This document shows positions 1-13,831 of a stretch of DNA of 64,000 nt, piece after piece (position 1 is the first letter of the stretch; every line of letters starts with the position of its first letter). The position numbers and the translations under genes are program-made. Below the pieces are notes generated by a model. It worked only from the letters and a program-made list of their open reading frames with translations. It was not told the DNA's origin and searched no databases. Source of the stretch: Cinclus cinclus (lineage: Eukaryota; Chordata; Aves; Passeriformes; Cinclidae); NCBI RefSeq assembly GCF_963662255.1, contig NC_085048.1, positions 96,373,729-96,437,728 on the forward strand. Reading direction: 5' to 3'.

Positions 1-780
1 AGGAGCACTAGAAACAGTGAGAAAGCAAAATATCTGAAATTTGAAATTAGACTTGCAGGTGGCGAAAAAGGGAATCGAATGATGAGAGAAGTGTTACGTT
101 GCCTGGTGACATGGGCCTGTGCTACTGTGCCTGGGAGGGAATATGTTTTCTCGGCAGGGACCTCCTGGATGCACCTGTGCACTCAGGAAACACAGCATTT
201 CCAAAAATCAAACAGAAAATATAAACCAAATCTACCTTGCGAGGTGAGAGTGAGCTCCAGCAGGCATCTGAATGCCAGGGAAGGTCGTTCAGATGTTGTT
301 CTTCACCTGAGGCACAGCAGGATTCAGCAAGGTGAGGACACCTTTCCTCCTGAAAGCAATGTCAGCAAAGGGAAGTCAGTTTCCATTTGGCCTTTGCAGG
401 CAGAAGCTCTGCTCCTGTGGGGAGAGCAGCAGGAAATCATGTTGGTGCTTTAGGGTACCAGCTGCTGGGAGGTGGAGGGTGGTCAGCCTTCCCCAACAGG
501 CATGAGGGTTGCTCTGGAAAATGGGGTTTCCTTACTCTTGGTGCCTTACTGCATCCTTGGGAGTACAGCTCCTGCTGCCATCATCATGGCCAAATCCTGA
601 CTCTGTGAACAAAAGAGAAGTTTCATTCACAGAAGTGAAGCACATCTTTGCTGTGTAACCAAACCTTTGCACGTCTGTTTACCCAGAGCATCGTGCTGGG
701 ACAGCAGCCGTAGCACTGGGGCAGAGCTGGTGCAGCAGCAGGTGCGGGCCCAGCACGGGGATTTGCCCATGCAATAGCTG

Positions 781-925
781 GAAATTAACTCATTAAATAA
801 AGCAATTTGCACCTTTTAATCTCAGTGATTCCTGCGTGTAGGCGCCTGTATTTAGGAGAAGAGCTTATTCTGCTTCAATTAATTTTATATCAATATAAGC
901 TGAATAATTAAAGGTGTGAATGAAA
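781..925. promoter_or_regulatory. AT-rich candidate conserved noncoding element
   Basis: This ~145-bp stretch is much richer in ATTA/TAAT cores than its flanks, with CAATTAATTTTATATC and GAATAATTAAAGG, and lacks the CAGG/CTGG texture of the surrounding intron. That composition is typical of developmental enhancers. Conservation could not be tested. Confidence 0.25.
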
Positions 926-2094
926 GGCCAGGTAGCTAATTCCCTTCCCTCTGGTGCACAGGCTGTGCTGGGATAACCTGGGAGAGGGAGCTCCTGGCAG
1001 TGCAGATATTTGTCCAGCCAAAATAGCCAAACAGTTCTGAGTTTCTGTATGTAAATATCAACTGGGATGAACTAACTTTTGATGCTGATCTGCTGGTATT
1101 GATCTCGGTTTAGGCATTGGCACCAGCTCTGTGTGTGGCTTTGGGCGACCCAGCATTTCTCTGGTCCAAATGCAGGCTTGACTCTCAAGATGTTCTCCCC
1201 ATCTTTAGGCAGAACCAGCAGCCATAACTGCATCTGAGAGATAAAGCAGATAAATTCACACTTTTTTTCCTTGTTTCCAGAAGCTGTGTTTCAAGTCTGT
1301 AGGCCAGGAGTGGCTATGTTTCACGGGTGTTTCATTGCAGTAGGATGCCGTAGATAACTGGCTATTTCTGCCTCAAAATCACAGGGAACTCTTCAGAATT
1401 GTATTAATCCAATGAAAGAGTAAAAACTTTCAAAGTGTAAAAGCTGGAGACATTTGTCCTTTGAGAAGAAACTAATGCTTGACCTAAAAAGTATGATATA
1501 TCTCAAGTCCTGAGGTGCAGCTATACTCATGCCAATGCTCAGGATTTTTCTCCTCTCCCAGTAATCCTTTCTCAGTGCATCAGACAGGTACAGGAGATTA
1601 ATTTGCTCAAGCTCTTAATGTTTGCATGATGTTACAGGGACCCAAATTCCAAAAGAGGCTGGCTTTCATTGAAGGAGGCTCTCAAGCCACCCAGGTCATC
1701 CCAGTGTGTTCTTAAGGGCTTTTGCCATGTGGGATTTGGTTTGGAGAGAACATCCAGGGAAGCCAGCACTCACTTTTTTGTAAGTAGGACTGATTTCAGT
1801 GCAGTAAGGAACACGGGAAAGTTTGATAATCCAGCAGCACGGTTCAGTGCTTTCCCTCGTGCTACCTGGCTGTGTTCTTGCAAGGAGCCACAGTGTGGTT
1901 ACAAGGGCTGTTAAATGCCCTTAATATTCACACTGTTGGAAGGAGCATTACTCCTGCCGGCTCTGCTGTCTGCTGCTGTTTGCAGTAGCACTGCACTGAT
2001 GATTAAATCACCAATGCTGCAGTGAGTAGTGTGTGAAGCCCTTCCAGCCAGGAGATGCAAAGGCAGAGTTAAATCCCTCCTGTTTGTCCGCTTA

Positions 2095-2115
2095 TTTTTT
2101 TTTTTTTTTTTTTTT
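2095..2115. repeat. T21 homopolymer
   Basis: Twenty-one consecutive T after CTTA. No retroposed gene or SINE body could be recognised next to it on the minus strand, so it is annotated only as a simple repeat. Confidence 0.95.
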
Positions 2116-5100
2116 GCTGTCTCTTAACAACATTTTTTTAAGCAAACAAAGCACAGTGGAACAGTTTGGAGCCATGAAACAAGATGGGAATTCAGCCCTT
2201 GCAGAGAGGTTAAGAGAACAGGGCATGAGCACTGTGAGGGGAAAGAAAGAGCTGGAGGGCTCAGGACAGCCCATGCTTGATGCAGCAGTGCTTTGCATGC
2301 CGCTTTTCCTCATCCTCTTTTTCAGGCATAGATGGGAGAAGCAGCAAACTGAGTAATACTTACTTGTGTATATACCTCTGTATATACTTGGTGATGCAGG
2401 AGAGTGGGGAATGGCAGGGGGTGTTGTGACTGTGGTGTGGGGAGACTTTTGGAGCTGAAGCTAGGGGCTGTTGTGAGAGAGCCTTGTTGCATCCTAACCT
2501 CTTCTGGATGCTCAGGGGAGCTGCTTCCACTTGGTGTTGGGTTTGGAGAGTGTTCCCCGTCATGCTCATGCCTGCACCACTGCTTCAGCTCCTGTGTTTC
2601 CTTGTCTGGCGCTGGGATGCAGCTATTTCTCCAACAAAGCCTTGTCCCTCATGTGTTGCCTTGGCTGCTTCAATCTTCAGTATGTCAGGTATTTTAGGGA
2701 AAAGAGCCAAAAGCAGATTCTTGGCACTCTGTTCCGCTTGTTGGTCTGCCCTGCATCCTTCTCTGTCCTCCAGGGCTGTATTCACATTTCCTTGTGTGCC
2801 TTCCTGCTCAGTCACAGGTATTGCAAGCAGGTGGCTTATCTTGGAGGTGTCCCCAGACTTCCTATTTGGCCCAAAATGTGCAGTGTCCGTCCAGCCATAA
2901 AGACTTGGATTAAATTTATGGGGCCAGGAGCCTAGAAACTTCAGTGGCTGTTTGGGAGAGAAGTACTGAGCTGAGCATCCTCAGCTGCAGGGAATTGCTG
3001 GGGACTTCCCCAAGGCCGGTTCCTGGTGGCACTGCAGCAGCTCCCCTTTTCTGCACAGGTATTGCAGGGGAGAAGGCTGGCACCTCCACAAGTGACTTGT
3101 TTCTGTGGCCTGCCCTGCCGGGGTGTGGGTGAGGAGCCCTGACAGGGTGGCCATTAAGCAGAGCTGTCGGGCAATCGCTCCCCGTCGGTTTGAGTTAGGG
3201 AGAGCAGGTGCCGGGGACGCCTGGCTGGGCGCTGGCACGAGCTGCACTCAGGGTTTGCTGAGCCTCCATTGATTTCTAAGCTTGTCATGCTGTTCATTAG
3301 GAGAGGGAGAGCAAACGAGGTGCTTAGCTGGAGTGCTCCAAGTCGATCCTGATGGAGTAGGTCTCTCTGCTGCCTGGTTAGGGGCAAAAAAAAAAAAATC
3401 TTGCCCAAATCTCTTCTGCTTGTAGAGTCTTCAGCCTCAAACCTCCTGTCTTCCAGGTGTGTCTCGCAGCATCTTTCTGTCTCACCTGGCACTCTGGCAC
3501 TGCCCTATCCTTGCAGACTTGTTGTACTGAGAGGGAGTGCAGAAAGTTGTGCTGCTCGTGCTTTTGCTTGTGGGATGATTTTGTTCCCTGTCCCTCCCTC
3601 TTGTCCTTCCAGGTTCCCACAACTGGGTCCCTGTTGTGTGCTGAGCTTGCTGTGTCTCTTTTTTATGCTGGAGCTGCATTGATCAAGGCTGTAAATCAGC
3701 TGGCTGGTGCTGTGGGTATAAATGATGGATGTAATGAACCAAGTGGGGGAAGAGGAAAAAAAAAAGGAGGGGGGAAACAGAAGGTAAAAATTGGGAAGAA
3801 AATAGCATATTCAACAATGGGTGGGGTATGGGATTAAATATCTACCTCAGCCAAGGTCCCTCAGCACAGCAGTATGGTTCTAGCAATGGGTGGAGGTGAT
3901 GCAAGGGGATCTGCTGGGGGAGGAAAAAGGGGCTCCCGTTTATGCAGAGCTGTGCTGGCACCCCACCTTCCCCCCACACTTGCTGACAGCAGTTAATGGA
4001 TGGTGGAGATAAGGATGGAAGCTGGTATCTGCCGCGTGGGCTGTGCTGCCAGGCTGGATAGAGGGCACCAAATGGAGCTAAATCATAGGCCAATTTGTAG
4101 TCTTGCTGGCTGCAGCTGCAGGGAAGGTTTGAGATACTATTTTAATGTCTTTGCAGCTCTTCAGGTTGCAGCCCCTTCGTTTGCTTTCTGCCTTAGCTAT
4201 GTTTCTTTGTTTTTGAGTTTTAAAGTGCTTTCCTGCTGGTGAAAGGCTGAAAGCTCCCAAGGCTTAAGCCTTCTACTGATTTCAGCAGTTTCTAGGTCCT
4301 TGAGCTGCCTGTACTGTGTCCCTCAGCCCTGGCCTGTGCTTTGGGAGTGTAGAAGGAAGTTTGGAGCTGAGTCAGTGGCATCAGTGGCTTCTCCACCAGT
4401 GGGTTGTTAACCAGCTGAACAGAGCCTGGCAGCTCCCCTTGGGCCACAAACCAGATGTTGTGTAGCAGTGATTTAAAGTCTCCATCATTTAGAGACAAAT
4501 CAGCGATAATGAGTCTCTTTTTATAGAGGGACTTTGAGGCAGAGGAAGATTTAATGGCAGACGCTTTGTAAAATTAGCTACTTAGATAACTTTAGCAAAA
4601 TCTTGGCCAAATTAACTAAAAATGAGCTAAATTCAGCTAAAATCATTGGAGAATTGTCAGTCTGGATGGAAGGAAACCAGAAGTTGGAGGGGAAAGTGAA
4701 GTACTAGGAGCACTGCTGAACTTGTGCTGAACTACCAGTTGGTAGTTCAGGAATGTGCCCCTGCCTTGGTATTTTGCTGAGTTTTGGGTGTTTCTTTGGG
4801 AACAGGTCCTGGACTGGAAGAAATTAAAGTGGATGATGGGAAGTTATTTGCAGGGAGATAAGAGTAATTTCCTTGTGAACCTTACTGCTGCCAGGCTTTT
4901 ATGGCTTGAAGCACTTGATGGCTGGCAGCAGGAGGATTCAATGCCTTCATGGTCACCCTTAGCCACAGCTTCTGTAAGAGGAGGAAAAACAGATGGGGGA
5001 AGAAAGTGTATTGTGACTTGGAATGGTATCTTGAGGGCAGGAAAATGGGGCAAAGCATCCCTCTCAGGGGACCTGTGTGTAGCTGCCAGTGCAGAGAGGT

Positions 5101-6599
5101 CTGCACCTTCCTGCCCTGTGTTGGAGGCAAGGTGCCTGGTTGGATGGGTCGGGAATGATTCATTTTCAGAGGTTGGGTAGGGAGGAAAAAACAGGGCTAT
5201 TGTAGTCCCATGCCCTTGGAAGTGAAATACGAGGAAGGAGAGATGAAGAAAAGCCTCTGAAGTGGCTGAAGGAGGAGGTGAAAGAGGGTAAGATGAAATC
5301 CAATTCTTTGAGCCTGGCTGTTGGCCAGGAGGATGTGGTGATCTTCTGCTGTGTGCCTCAGGATCAGTCATGACCAGGAGCACTTAGGAGCTATTTTTCC
5401 TCCAGCAGAGCTACATCTTTCTGCAGATGTTAAGTTGACAGAAACAAGATGGATTGTTGCAGAAGTACAAAGGGCTTGGATGTACAGTTTTCCCTTTGTC
5501 CCAATTTATGTTCAAGATAGTTGTAAGCCCCATGGAGAATTATCCCTGGTAGAGGAACTGGTGATGTGCTGGTGGCTTTCTGGCTTTTGTATTTTCCCAG
5601 AGACCATTCCAGTGGACTAACCAAGGGTGTCAGTGTTATTACTGGCCACCAGTGGTGAAGCCAGTCCATGGGATCCCTATCTTCTCCATTAGCCAGTAAG
5701 CTTATGGATCAGGAGGGACTGGAGCTGTGGTTTTGTGGACTGTGCATGCTTCAGCTGGCTCTTATCTGCCCAGATTTTTCAGCCCTTGGATCTGTCAGAG
5801 TAATTTTATCTGAATCATTTTTCCAAGTGGTGCAGAGTCAGGAGGGCATGTGCCAGGGGAAACCTCCTTGCCTGCAGCAGTGGGACTGGGGACCACAAAG
5901 TGGGACCTAAGGCAAACCCCAGAGCCTGCACTCCTGGGAGGTGAGAAGAGAATGCAGAGCTGTGCAGAGTAGTGCAGGGGTTTGCTCAGCATTCCCGGCT
6001 GGCTTCTGGGACAGGAATTACTGTGAGGTTTTCAGGAAAGTGGTCTTGGAAGAAATATGTAGAAGCAAATCTGAATAATCTCTCAGTTTGCAGACTGTCC
6101 TGATAAACTGGTGTCTTCAGGAGTGACAAACAGGTCGTGCAGTTTTTATGCTTCTTCCAGGAAAAAAGCAACAACCCTAAATCCCAAAAACTAACACCCT
6201 GCCGTTCAACATGGTGGGTATGGCAAGGAAGAAATGCATCTCTCTGTTTCATCCACTTTCATTAACCATGCTATCAGGAAGCATTGTTTAGTTTAGGAAT
6301 TTTTCTCCTCTCTGGAAACCCTGCACTGCCAGCAGTCCCTGTGCTGGCTGGGCAGACCCTGGCAGAGAGTTTGGGCCCTGGGCAGTGCTGGCAGTGTTCA
6401 GCATGTGGGTGAATGTGACACACAGTTTCAGTTCAATAGCACCTGTGCATCCTAACCTTCATCTTAGTTTTCCTCCTGCAGCTCCAGTGTGCCCAGCAGC
6501 AATGTGGGGCAGCTGGGACAGCTCTCACAAGCCAGTGTGGTTCTTGGGGGTTTGTGGGTAATAATGAGCTGCCATGGGAAATAGCAGTTTCTTTTAAAG

Positions 6600-7025
6600 T
6601 AATCTTCTCTACGAAAGTCCCCTTGAATTTAATGAAGACTTAGAAAGTTGTTCCTGCAATTTTTACACTGGCATATAGATATCCATAAAAGAGCCCTCCC
6701 GTAAATGGAACAGAAAGGAAACCATTCATTTTAGCGTCTGTGCATTTATGGATTGATTTTTACAGAATCCTATTAGTTTCACTGCCAGTAAATGGCATGA
6801 GGACTCTATTTCAAACCAGACAATGTCAAGATATAAAGGTGGGTATTAAATATCATCCCACTTGTTGCTGTTCAGCTATTCTGCATGTGTCTGAGCAGAA
6901 TGTAATGGCAGGGGCCAGGAATGCCAAGTCGATCTCTTCCAGCTCTTTGCTTAGCAAAATCATTAGGAGCCACGATAACGTAAGAGGCTGGCATTACACT
7001 GTTTCAACAGCCCATTAAATAGATG
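6600..7025. promoter_or_regulatory. AT-rich candidate conserved noncoding element
   Basis: About 425 bp of balanced, AT-leaning sequence contains TATAGATATCC, ATGGATTGATTTTTAC, TATTAAATATCATCCC and CATTAGGAGCCACGATAACG. It differs in texture from the TG-rich flanks. No coding frame of note was seen. Confidence 0.22.
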
Positions 7026-10000
7026 TGATCATTTTTGTGCAGTGCTTTCTTAAAAGCAAAGGAATAACTCCTGTAGCTGTTCGTGGTGCTGCTTTTCAGA
7101 AAAGAATGATTTATAATGGTCCTCTTAAATAAACAAGTTAGATACAGTGAAAAAGACCCCCAACTCCATAAACCACAACTACTACTCTTCCCCAAAATGC
7201 AGAAAATTTCTAGTTTTTTTTTTTCCCCTCCCCCTTTGTCAGGTAGAGGACAGAGCATCCTCTCCCAGCCCAGAGGACTGCTGACAGGCTCTACCAGCCC
7301 ATTTTACACTTTTCCTTCAAGTGATGTTTGAGCTGCTGACAGCCAGATGGTTTAATAAACAGCCACCTCTTTGGGCCAAGAGTAGCTCACTTTCCAGTGT
7401 CATTACCCAGCACTCAGATTATTACAAGTGAAAACATGTTATGTACATTAGTGTAATTTCCACTTCTCCCCTCCCTGTTTAAGCTCCCTGCTTTGTGCAT
7501 CCCACTTGATTTTTGGTGGTGTGATGCTTTGATTTTTGTTGGTGGGTGGTTTTACTCTTCGATTTCAATTCCAGCTGCATTTGGTTTGCAGAATGTGTGG
7601 ACTTTGCAATTAAAACCAAAACTGAGCTGCACACATTGAAGTGAGGTAGGAAAAACAAAAGGCTGACACTTTGAGTGTGGCACAGCAAGTGCTTAGCCAT
7701 GGCCATGCCAGTCTCCTGCTTGGGCAAAGAAAATCTGTGATGCCCTACTGTGATGGCTTGTTTAGAAAAGGCAAAATAATGTGGAAGTCATATATGTATA
7801 TATCCATATGTGTATTTTCCTATATATAGGTTTTCTGTAGCTGAGAGGGAAGGGGTTGTTGCCAAGATTAGTGGTGTAGCCTCAGAAGCCATGTGCTGTT
7901 TAGGGAGTTGATGCTGCTGGTTCTCAGCCATCTGATCACAGACACAAAAATGTGCTTCAGAGTGGTTTCTCCTGTTTTACTTCTATGGGCTCTCCAGGTC
8001 ACCCATGTTGATGCTGTTGTTGCACTGGAGACTTGGAGGATGTCACTTCAGAAAGAGAAGGGTCAGAAAAGAAGGGGAGGATGTTAATAAAAGAGCCTGA
8101 CCTGAGTTTATCCTCTCCCTGGCTGGTTAGGCTGCTGCTCACATCCTTTGTGCACTGTTATCTTGCAGGCTGTGGAAGTAGAGGCCTGTTGGGATGGACA
8201 CTGGTGCCCCAAATCCCTGCTGTTCCCGTGCCCATGGCAGGCACCTGCCAGCACACCCTTGCCAGGAGTGTTTTCCTGCCTCAGTGCTGGGGAATGGTTT
8301 CTAGGGTTGGAAGAGCATGTGGCTCTTTCCTCCCTGGGCAGCCTTGGGCTTCCCTGGTGGAGTGAGTGTGGAGGTTGGCTGCTCTGCCTGGGGGCTGGTG
8401 AAACTCATTGTGAGCCAGCTCATCTCTGAGCTCCCAAACTTTCTGCAGATGCTTTGAGCTTGCCCTTTTTGACATGTGTAATTTCTGAGTGCAGCAGATC
8501 ATGGGAGCCATGTTTGGTGTGGGTTTGTGCCAGGGCACCTTAAAATTGCAGGGCTGGGCTCCTGGCAATAATAGGATTTGGCTGTAACATCTATAGCCTA
8601 AATTTCATCCTGTCCCAAGGCTTCTGAGACTAGCTGGAGCTGGATTTTAAAATTTAATTTAATTTTTTTTTTTAAGCTTGTATTGGACTCTACCCAAAGA
8701 GCTGCCACATACACCTGCAGCTCTGGGACAGCCCAGTATCTGGGCTAACGGATTATAACTCATTCCCATAGGGCTTACATCCCATGGAGAATTTCAGGGT
8801 CTCTGTGGGGCAAGCAGTCACTGTTCCACACTTTAGCTGTCTCATCAGGACATGGAGAAAGGATGGGGAAGCCTGGGTTAGGCTGTGCTGAGCCCTGGGG
8901 GTGCAGAGTGGCACACCCTGCACTTACCTAACTGCTCTGTGCTTCCCAGTGGGAGGCTTGGAAATGTGGCCTAGAAGCATGGCAAAAGCTCACTTTGCCA
9001 CTTACTTCACCCAAAGTGATGGTGAAAAGCAGCTCTCTGGATAAGGCTGTAATGAAAGTTATGCTCAAAGCAGGGCTAAAGTCCCATTTCTTTAGCCCTT
9101 TAATTATTTAATTTATTTTCTATATTTAACGTGCTTGCTCTTCATGAGTCAACTGAATTTTCATGTTTTTTTTTTTTTTCCCTCAAATATTTATCTGTGT
9201 TGGCGGAGGGAACATTTTCAAATGAGCTTCTCAGAACTTGCCCTAGATGCCCTAGTGTTTCTTCTGGCTGCTTCTGCTATGGAATGGTTACTTGCTCCAC
9301 ATTTCCTTCGTGTTTTCCCTTCTGCTTCCAGTACAGATAAAATGTTAAAATAAAGAGTTTTAATTTTATTCCTCATCTTCACCACTTGGGAAATAAAGGG
9401 TTGGTGGGCTTAGCCTGGTGCTGGCAGCTGAGTCCTGCTCCAGTAGTGCTGGCTGCCCATTCCTGTTTGGTATCACTGAAGCGGGGCAGGAGTGAGGGAT
9501 AAGTCATAGTGAGCCTGCTGGAGCTCAGCTGTCACACGTGAAATAGCAGAGCCCCTGCCAAATGCCCTGTGGAGGGGAAAATGATCTTGTCCTGGTGTAC
9601 CAGGATCCTGGTGTCTTTTAGCAGCCTGGATTCATATTTTAGAATAATAAGGCTTTTGCTGCTTTTTGTTCCCTGCCATCTTGAAGAAGTGGAAATTATG
9701 CAGAAGGGGACACAATGTGATGGCTTCTCTGCAAAAAGTAGTCTTGGGTTGCTTAGCCTGGGATGGTGGAGTGGGCTGTTGCTGCAGATCTGAAAAGTCA
9801 TTAATGGCCGACAGTCAATGGACAGGAAATAGCTGCCATCTCTTCCTGGACAAAATGTGGGATCGACAAAGAAAGCTGGCAGGCTTCAGTGTGCTGGGTT
9901 GCAAGCTGCTTGTGTAGCCCCATACAACTGCATTTTCTGGGTGATGAAAGCATGTCTGGGTTCAGCAGTGACTGGTCGAGATGCATGGAAAAAGGGTCTC

Positions 10001-10685
10001 AACAGGTATTAAATAAGATCTTCCTTTTCCCTTGCTCTTCTGAACACCACCTTCCTCAGCTCAGGAGTTTTAGAGCTGGGGAGTTCAGCTGTGTCCAGCT
10101 GAGGCCCCTGCTGGTGCAAGCAGCTGGGCAGATGTTTCTGATGCCTGTCTAGGACAGGAAGGAGGCTGCATCCCTGCTGGGGCCGCTATGCATCCTGCTC
10201 AGGAGCTTAAAGCAGTGTTTCCTGGGGCCAGAGCACAGCACAGACCATTAGTCTTGCTGAGTACATCTATGATTGTGCTTAGTGCTGCCTTCCTATCTCT
10301 CCTGGCTGAACCGTAGAGTACTTTGCAATGATTAATTCAGCATGAGACTCTTAAGTGAGCATTATTGCCCCGTGTTAAAGCAGATATAAAGGTCGCTGGC
10401 AGACCAGGAGCAGAAACTCTCTGCCATACAGATGTTCACCAGCCTGGCTGTCTCTAACCACCAGTATGTCCCACTGGCCTTCTTTTGTCTCAGTGCTTTT
10501 TAGGTCCATTTTGTTGCCCTTGAGATGTTATTCGTTTTGCTCCAAAAAAGGGGGGATGAATTCATATGCTGAGCTGTACCCAGTAGTTCAGGATTAGAAC
10601 TCTCTTTGGCTGCATAGATGAAAAGTCTTGGCTTGTGTAACCAGTTATTTCTGGTGCATCTCTCCAGGCATCTGCCTTGATGTGG

Positions 10686-10711
10686 GCAGCAGCAGCAGCA
10701 GCATATGCTGC
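10686..10711. repeat. Short CAG run joined to a 14-bp palindrome
   Basis: GCAGCAGCAGCAGCA runs directly into the perfect palindrome GCAGCATATGCTGC (10698-10711). CATATG is an E-box. Simple-sequence origin is the likely explanation. Confidence 0.8.
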
Positions 10712-13700
10712 CGGCTGCGGAGGGACCAGTCCTGTCACCATCTGTGTGCAGGCTTGCTGGGGCAGTGGCAAGCATTGCTGCTGGGACTCTGTGTCCCTTC
10801 CTTTCCCAGGGTTGTGCATGAGCCAGGGACAGATCATCCAGCTCAGAGCTGGGATCCTGTGGTGCTGTGTCCAGAGCTCTTCGCATCTCATGAGAGTTTT
10901 TTCTCCTTTGGGTTCTATCGAGGTTATAAAGATTATGAAAGCTCTCAGATGGAGCTTGTGCTCTGAAGGTGCCTTTACAACAGTAAATCAAATATAAAAG
11001 CAGTCGGGTGGGTTTCTTTTACAGCTGTCAGGACCAGTGCTGGTTGAGATGCTTTAAACACAGCTGGTAGAACCTCTACACCGGCTGCTGAGTTTTTGGG
11101 GAAGACCATGGAGTAGCATGACTGTTGCTTGGCACATCTTTCTCTATCTACATGGTTTCTGCACTTCCCTGAGGTGGTGTGGCTTTTGCTTGCTCCAGCA
11201 TGTCTCTCAAAGCCTGAGTGTACCCCAATGCATCTTCTCCCTTACGTTTGAAGACACACTGTGTCTGGTGCCAAGGGTTGGGATAGCGAGGGGAGATGGA
11301 GACAGGCCTGGAGCTGGAAGAGAAGAGCTGCTGGAGTGTGTAGGAAAGGGTAAAGATGGAAAAAGATCTATGAGAAAAGACAAGCCCAGTGGGTGCCTAA
11401 GAGAAGCAGCATCACAAATTTGGGGCTTGACTTTTGCTTTCAGGACCATCCAGACAACAGAGGGTTGTGTTTCATCTCTGGTTACACAGGCCCAGCAGGG
11501 GTGGTGTGAGACACTTCCCTCCAGCGGCATGAGCCTCCTTTGCAGTTTCTACTCTCCTGCTTTCCAGCAGGAAGCCCAGCTGGAGACATGGCTCCTCAGC
11601 AAGGAGATTCTCTTCCCCTGTAGCTGTGGCCCATCACGCACTGTATATCCAAACCTGTGGGCTGCCTTAGCCTGGTCTCAGCCATATCCCTCCTTGCCTT
11701 GCCTGCCTGGCCAGAGTTTGACAGCATCTTGTTACCCTCCAGCTGGAAAGACTGGCTCCTCATTTCCTTGCAACTACTGCCAGCAGCAAACACGACCTCA
11801 TTTGTATTATCCCATGTCTGATCCCACCTAATCCTTAATGCAGCTCTGCATGCAAGGGTTGTGTGTTGCTGCTGGAGCAAGAGGGATCAAAGGCATGTGA
11901 GTTGGGATGTGGCCCATATCTGCGATGGGGATACCTAAATGTGGGTCCAACCTCTGCTCTCCACTACTTGTGTCACATGGGGGACTTCCCTCTCCTCCCA
12001 CAGCTTTCTGAGGGCAGAGAGCTTTGCCCTCAGCAGATACTGCAGAGCTCCTGGTGAAGCTGATGTTTCCACCCAGCATGAGATGCTCTCTGTGGAAGCA
12101 AGCGTGGGGGCTGTTCCAGAGCTGACTCTTTGGGTTCGGAGGTCCTGGAGGTGTTGCTATCAACTTGTTTCTGGTAGTTGGGTGGACAAGCCTTGTGTGG
12201 TGACATCTCTGTGCTGCCTAGACCAGTAAGTGGAACATGTGCTGTCTTGCCACCCAGCCATGCTGCAAGAAGCTGTACTGTGCCCACAACCATTTCCACT
12301 GCCCAAGCCTGATGCTGCCAAAGCATGAAGACCCAAGAGACTTAGGGCAGCTTATTTCTGCCTCGATTTGAGCTTTGCTGCTGGCTTGTATTGTGATTGC
12401 TCTGCTTGCCCACATCCATCTTGTGACAAAATGTCATCTACATGACTGCCCTGGTGTCTGCATGGAAGGGGATAGAGGTTTGAGACACTGAGATCTGTGG
12501 TAGGGCTTGCTGCCTCCACAGTGTGTAGAATTGTGGAGCTTAACGGGTGCATGCCATGAGCCATACTGCCTGGGTGGAGGAAATCTCTTCCTGCATCAGA
12601 TGAGGGGACTAGTCCAAGCCCAAGGAGCTGCCCACCAAGACTTTGTTTTTGTGACTATGGACTACAAAAAAGCTCTTTTTCTTATTGCAGTGAAACTCAT
12701 GTTTGTGTGTGAGAGAGAATCAGTGCCAAATGCAGATTTTTTTATTTCTTTTTATGATAATAACAGCAAAGCTCCATGCTGGTTCCTGGTTTCCATCCAG
12801 GTCCCCATGCTCTTGGATGTTGAGTTTGCTGCATCAGGATACTTAGCATGGGTTTGGTTTTTATGATGTCCATGCTGCATCTTCTGTGCCCAGACATGTA
12901 TCTGCTTAGGGTTTTCCCATGCAAGCAGCAGGGCTTTGCTGCTGGCGGATGGCCAGAGCCTGGAGATCTGCCTGTCCAGGCCACACCAGTCATGTCCTGC
13001 TTCTGTTTTTCTCCCTCCTCAGCCAAGTCTGCATCAACCCAAGGCTCCCGCAGCACATTGGGTTCATGGTTGGCTGGGACCCACAGTCCTTCCTCAGCAG
13101 GCTTGTTTTGTTTTTTTTTTTTAAACTTGCCATACCTTGCCAGGGTGCATTTCTCACTAGGCAGCACTGATTTTTTTATTTCTATTACTGAGCTGAGATA
13201 GAGTAAGGCTGGGCTGACACATATGCTCTAAATTATGCTGCTGTATCTCTGGCACTGTCAGTCATGGTGTGCCCAGGCCCAGGATCTTGCAGACACTCCA
13301 GCAGCAGCTACCTAAGGATCAAAGGTATCAGATCCATTCTTTCTGTCACAAATGTTTTATATCTAGCTTCTTCTTGAGGGGAATTGTGGGAGAAGATGGG
13401 CTAGTAGATCTGAAGAGTACACACACCCTGGAGCACCGTTGCTGTGACCTGAGCTCATCTCTGTGTGCCTGTGTGTTGAGGACCAGCTCTGGGCTACAGA
13501 AACACCTTCCTCTGCAAAATGTGTGTGTTGAGATGAGGGCATGGGTCACCAGTGTTTTCTGACAGGGGGATGATGTCTGACAGGTGGGCACTGGCAGGTC
13601 CTGAGCTCCAGCTGAGCCCTGAGAGTTTGCCACATAGGTCAGTACCCCACAGCCTCTTGCTGCCCCTGCATTCTGTATCTTCCTACATCATGTGAGTTAG

Positions 13701-13804
13701 GGCAGCTCCCATGTTTCCTGGTGATGCTTTTAAATCTATTTGAAAAGTCGTGCTGTAACCAGGAATTTATCCACTGCTACCATGATAACTGCTTGGTATG
13801 GTTT

Positions 13805-13831
13805 GGGCTGGGCTGGGCTGGGCTGGGCTGG
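13805..13831 (+). repeat. (GGGCT)5 array, G-quadruplex-capable
   Basis: Five perfect GGGCT pentamers plus GG. Five GGG runs with two-base loops meet the usual G-quadruplex pattern on the + (sense, transcribed RNA) strand. It lies deep in intron 1 with no gene nearby. Confidence 0.85.

Noticed and set aside
4844..5383. 179-codon minus-strand open frame
   Set aside because: It has Pro/Ser/His-rich translated-intron composition, no domain, no recognisable relatives and no splice partner.
10500..10991. 163-codon minus-strand open frame with a Cys run
   Set aside because: The Cys run comes from the CAG microsatellite read in antisense; there is no other coding signal.
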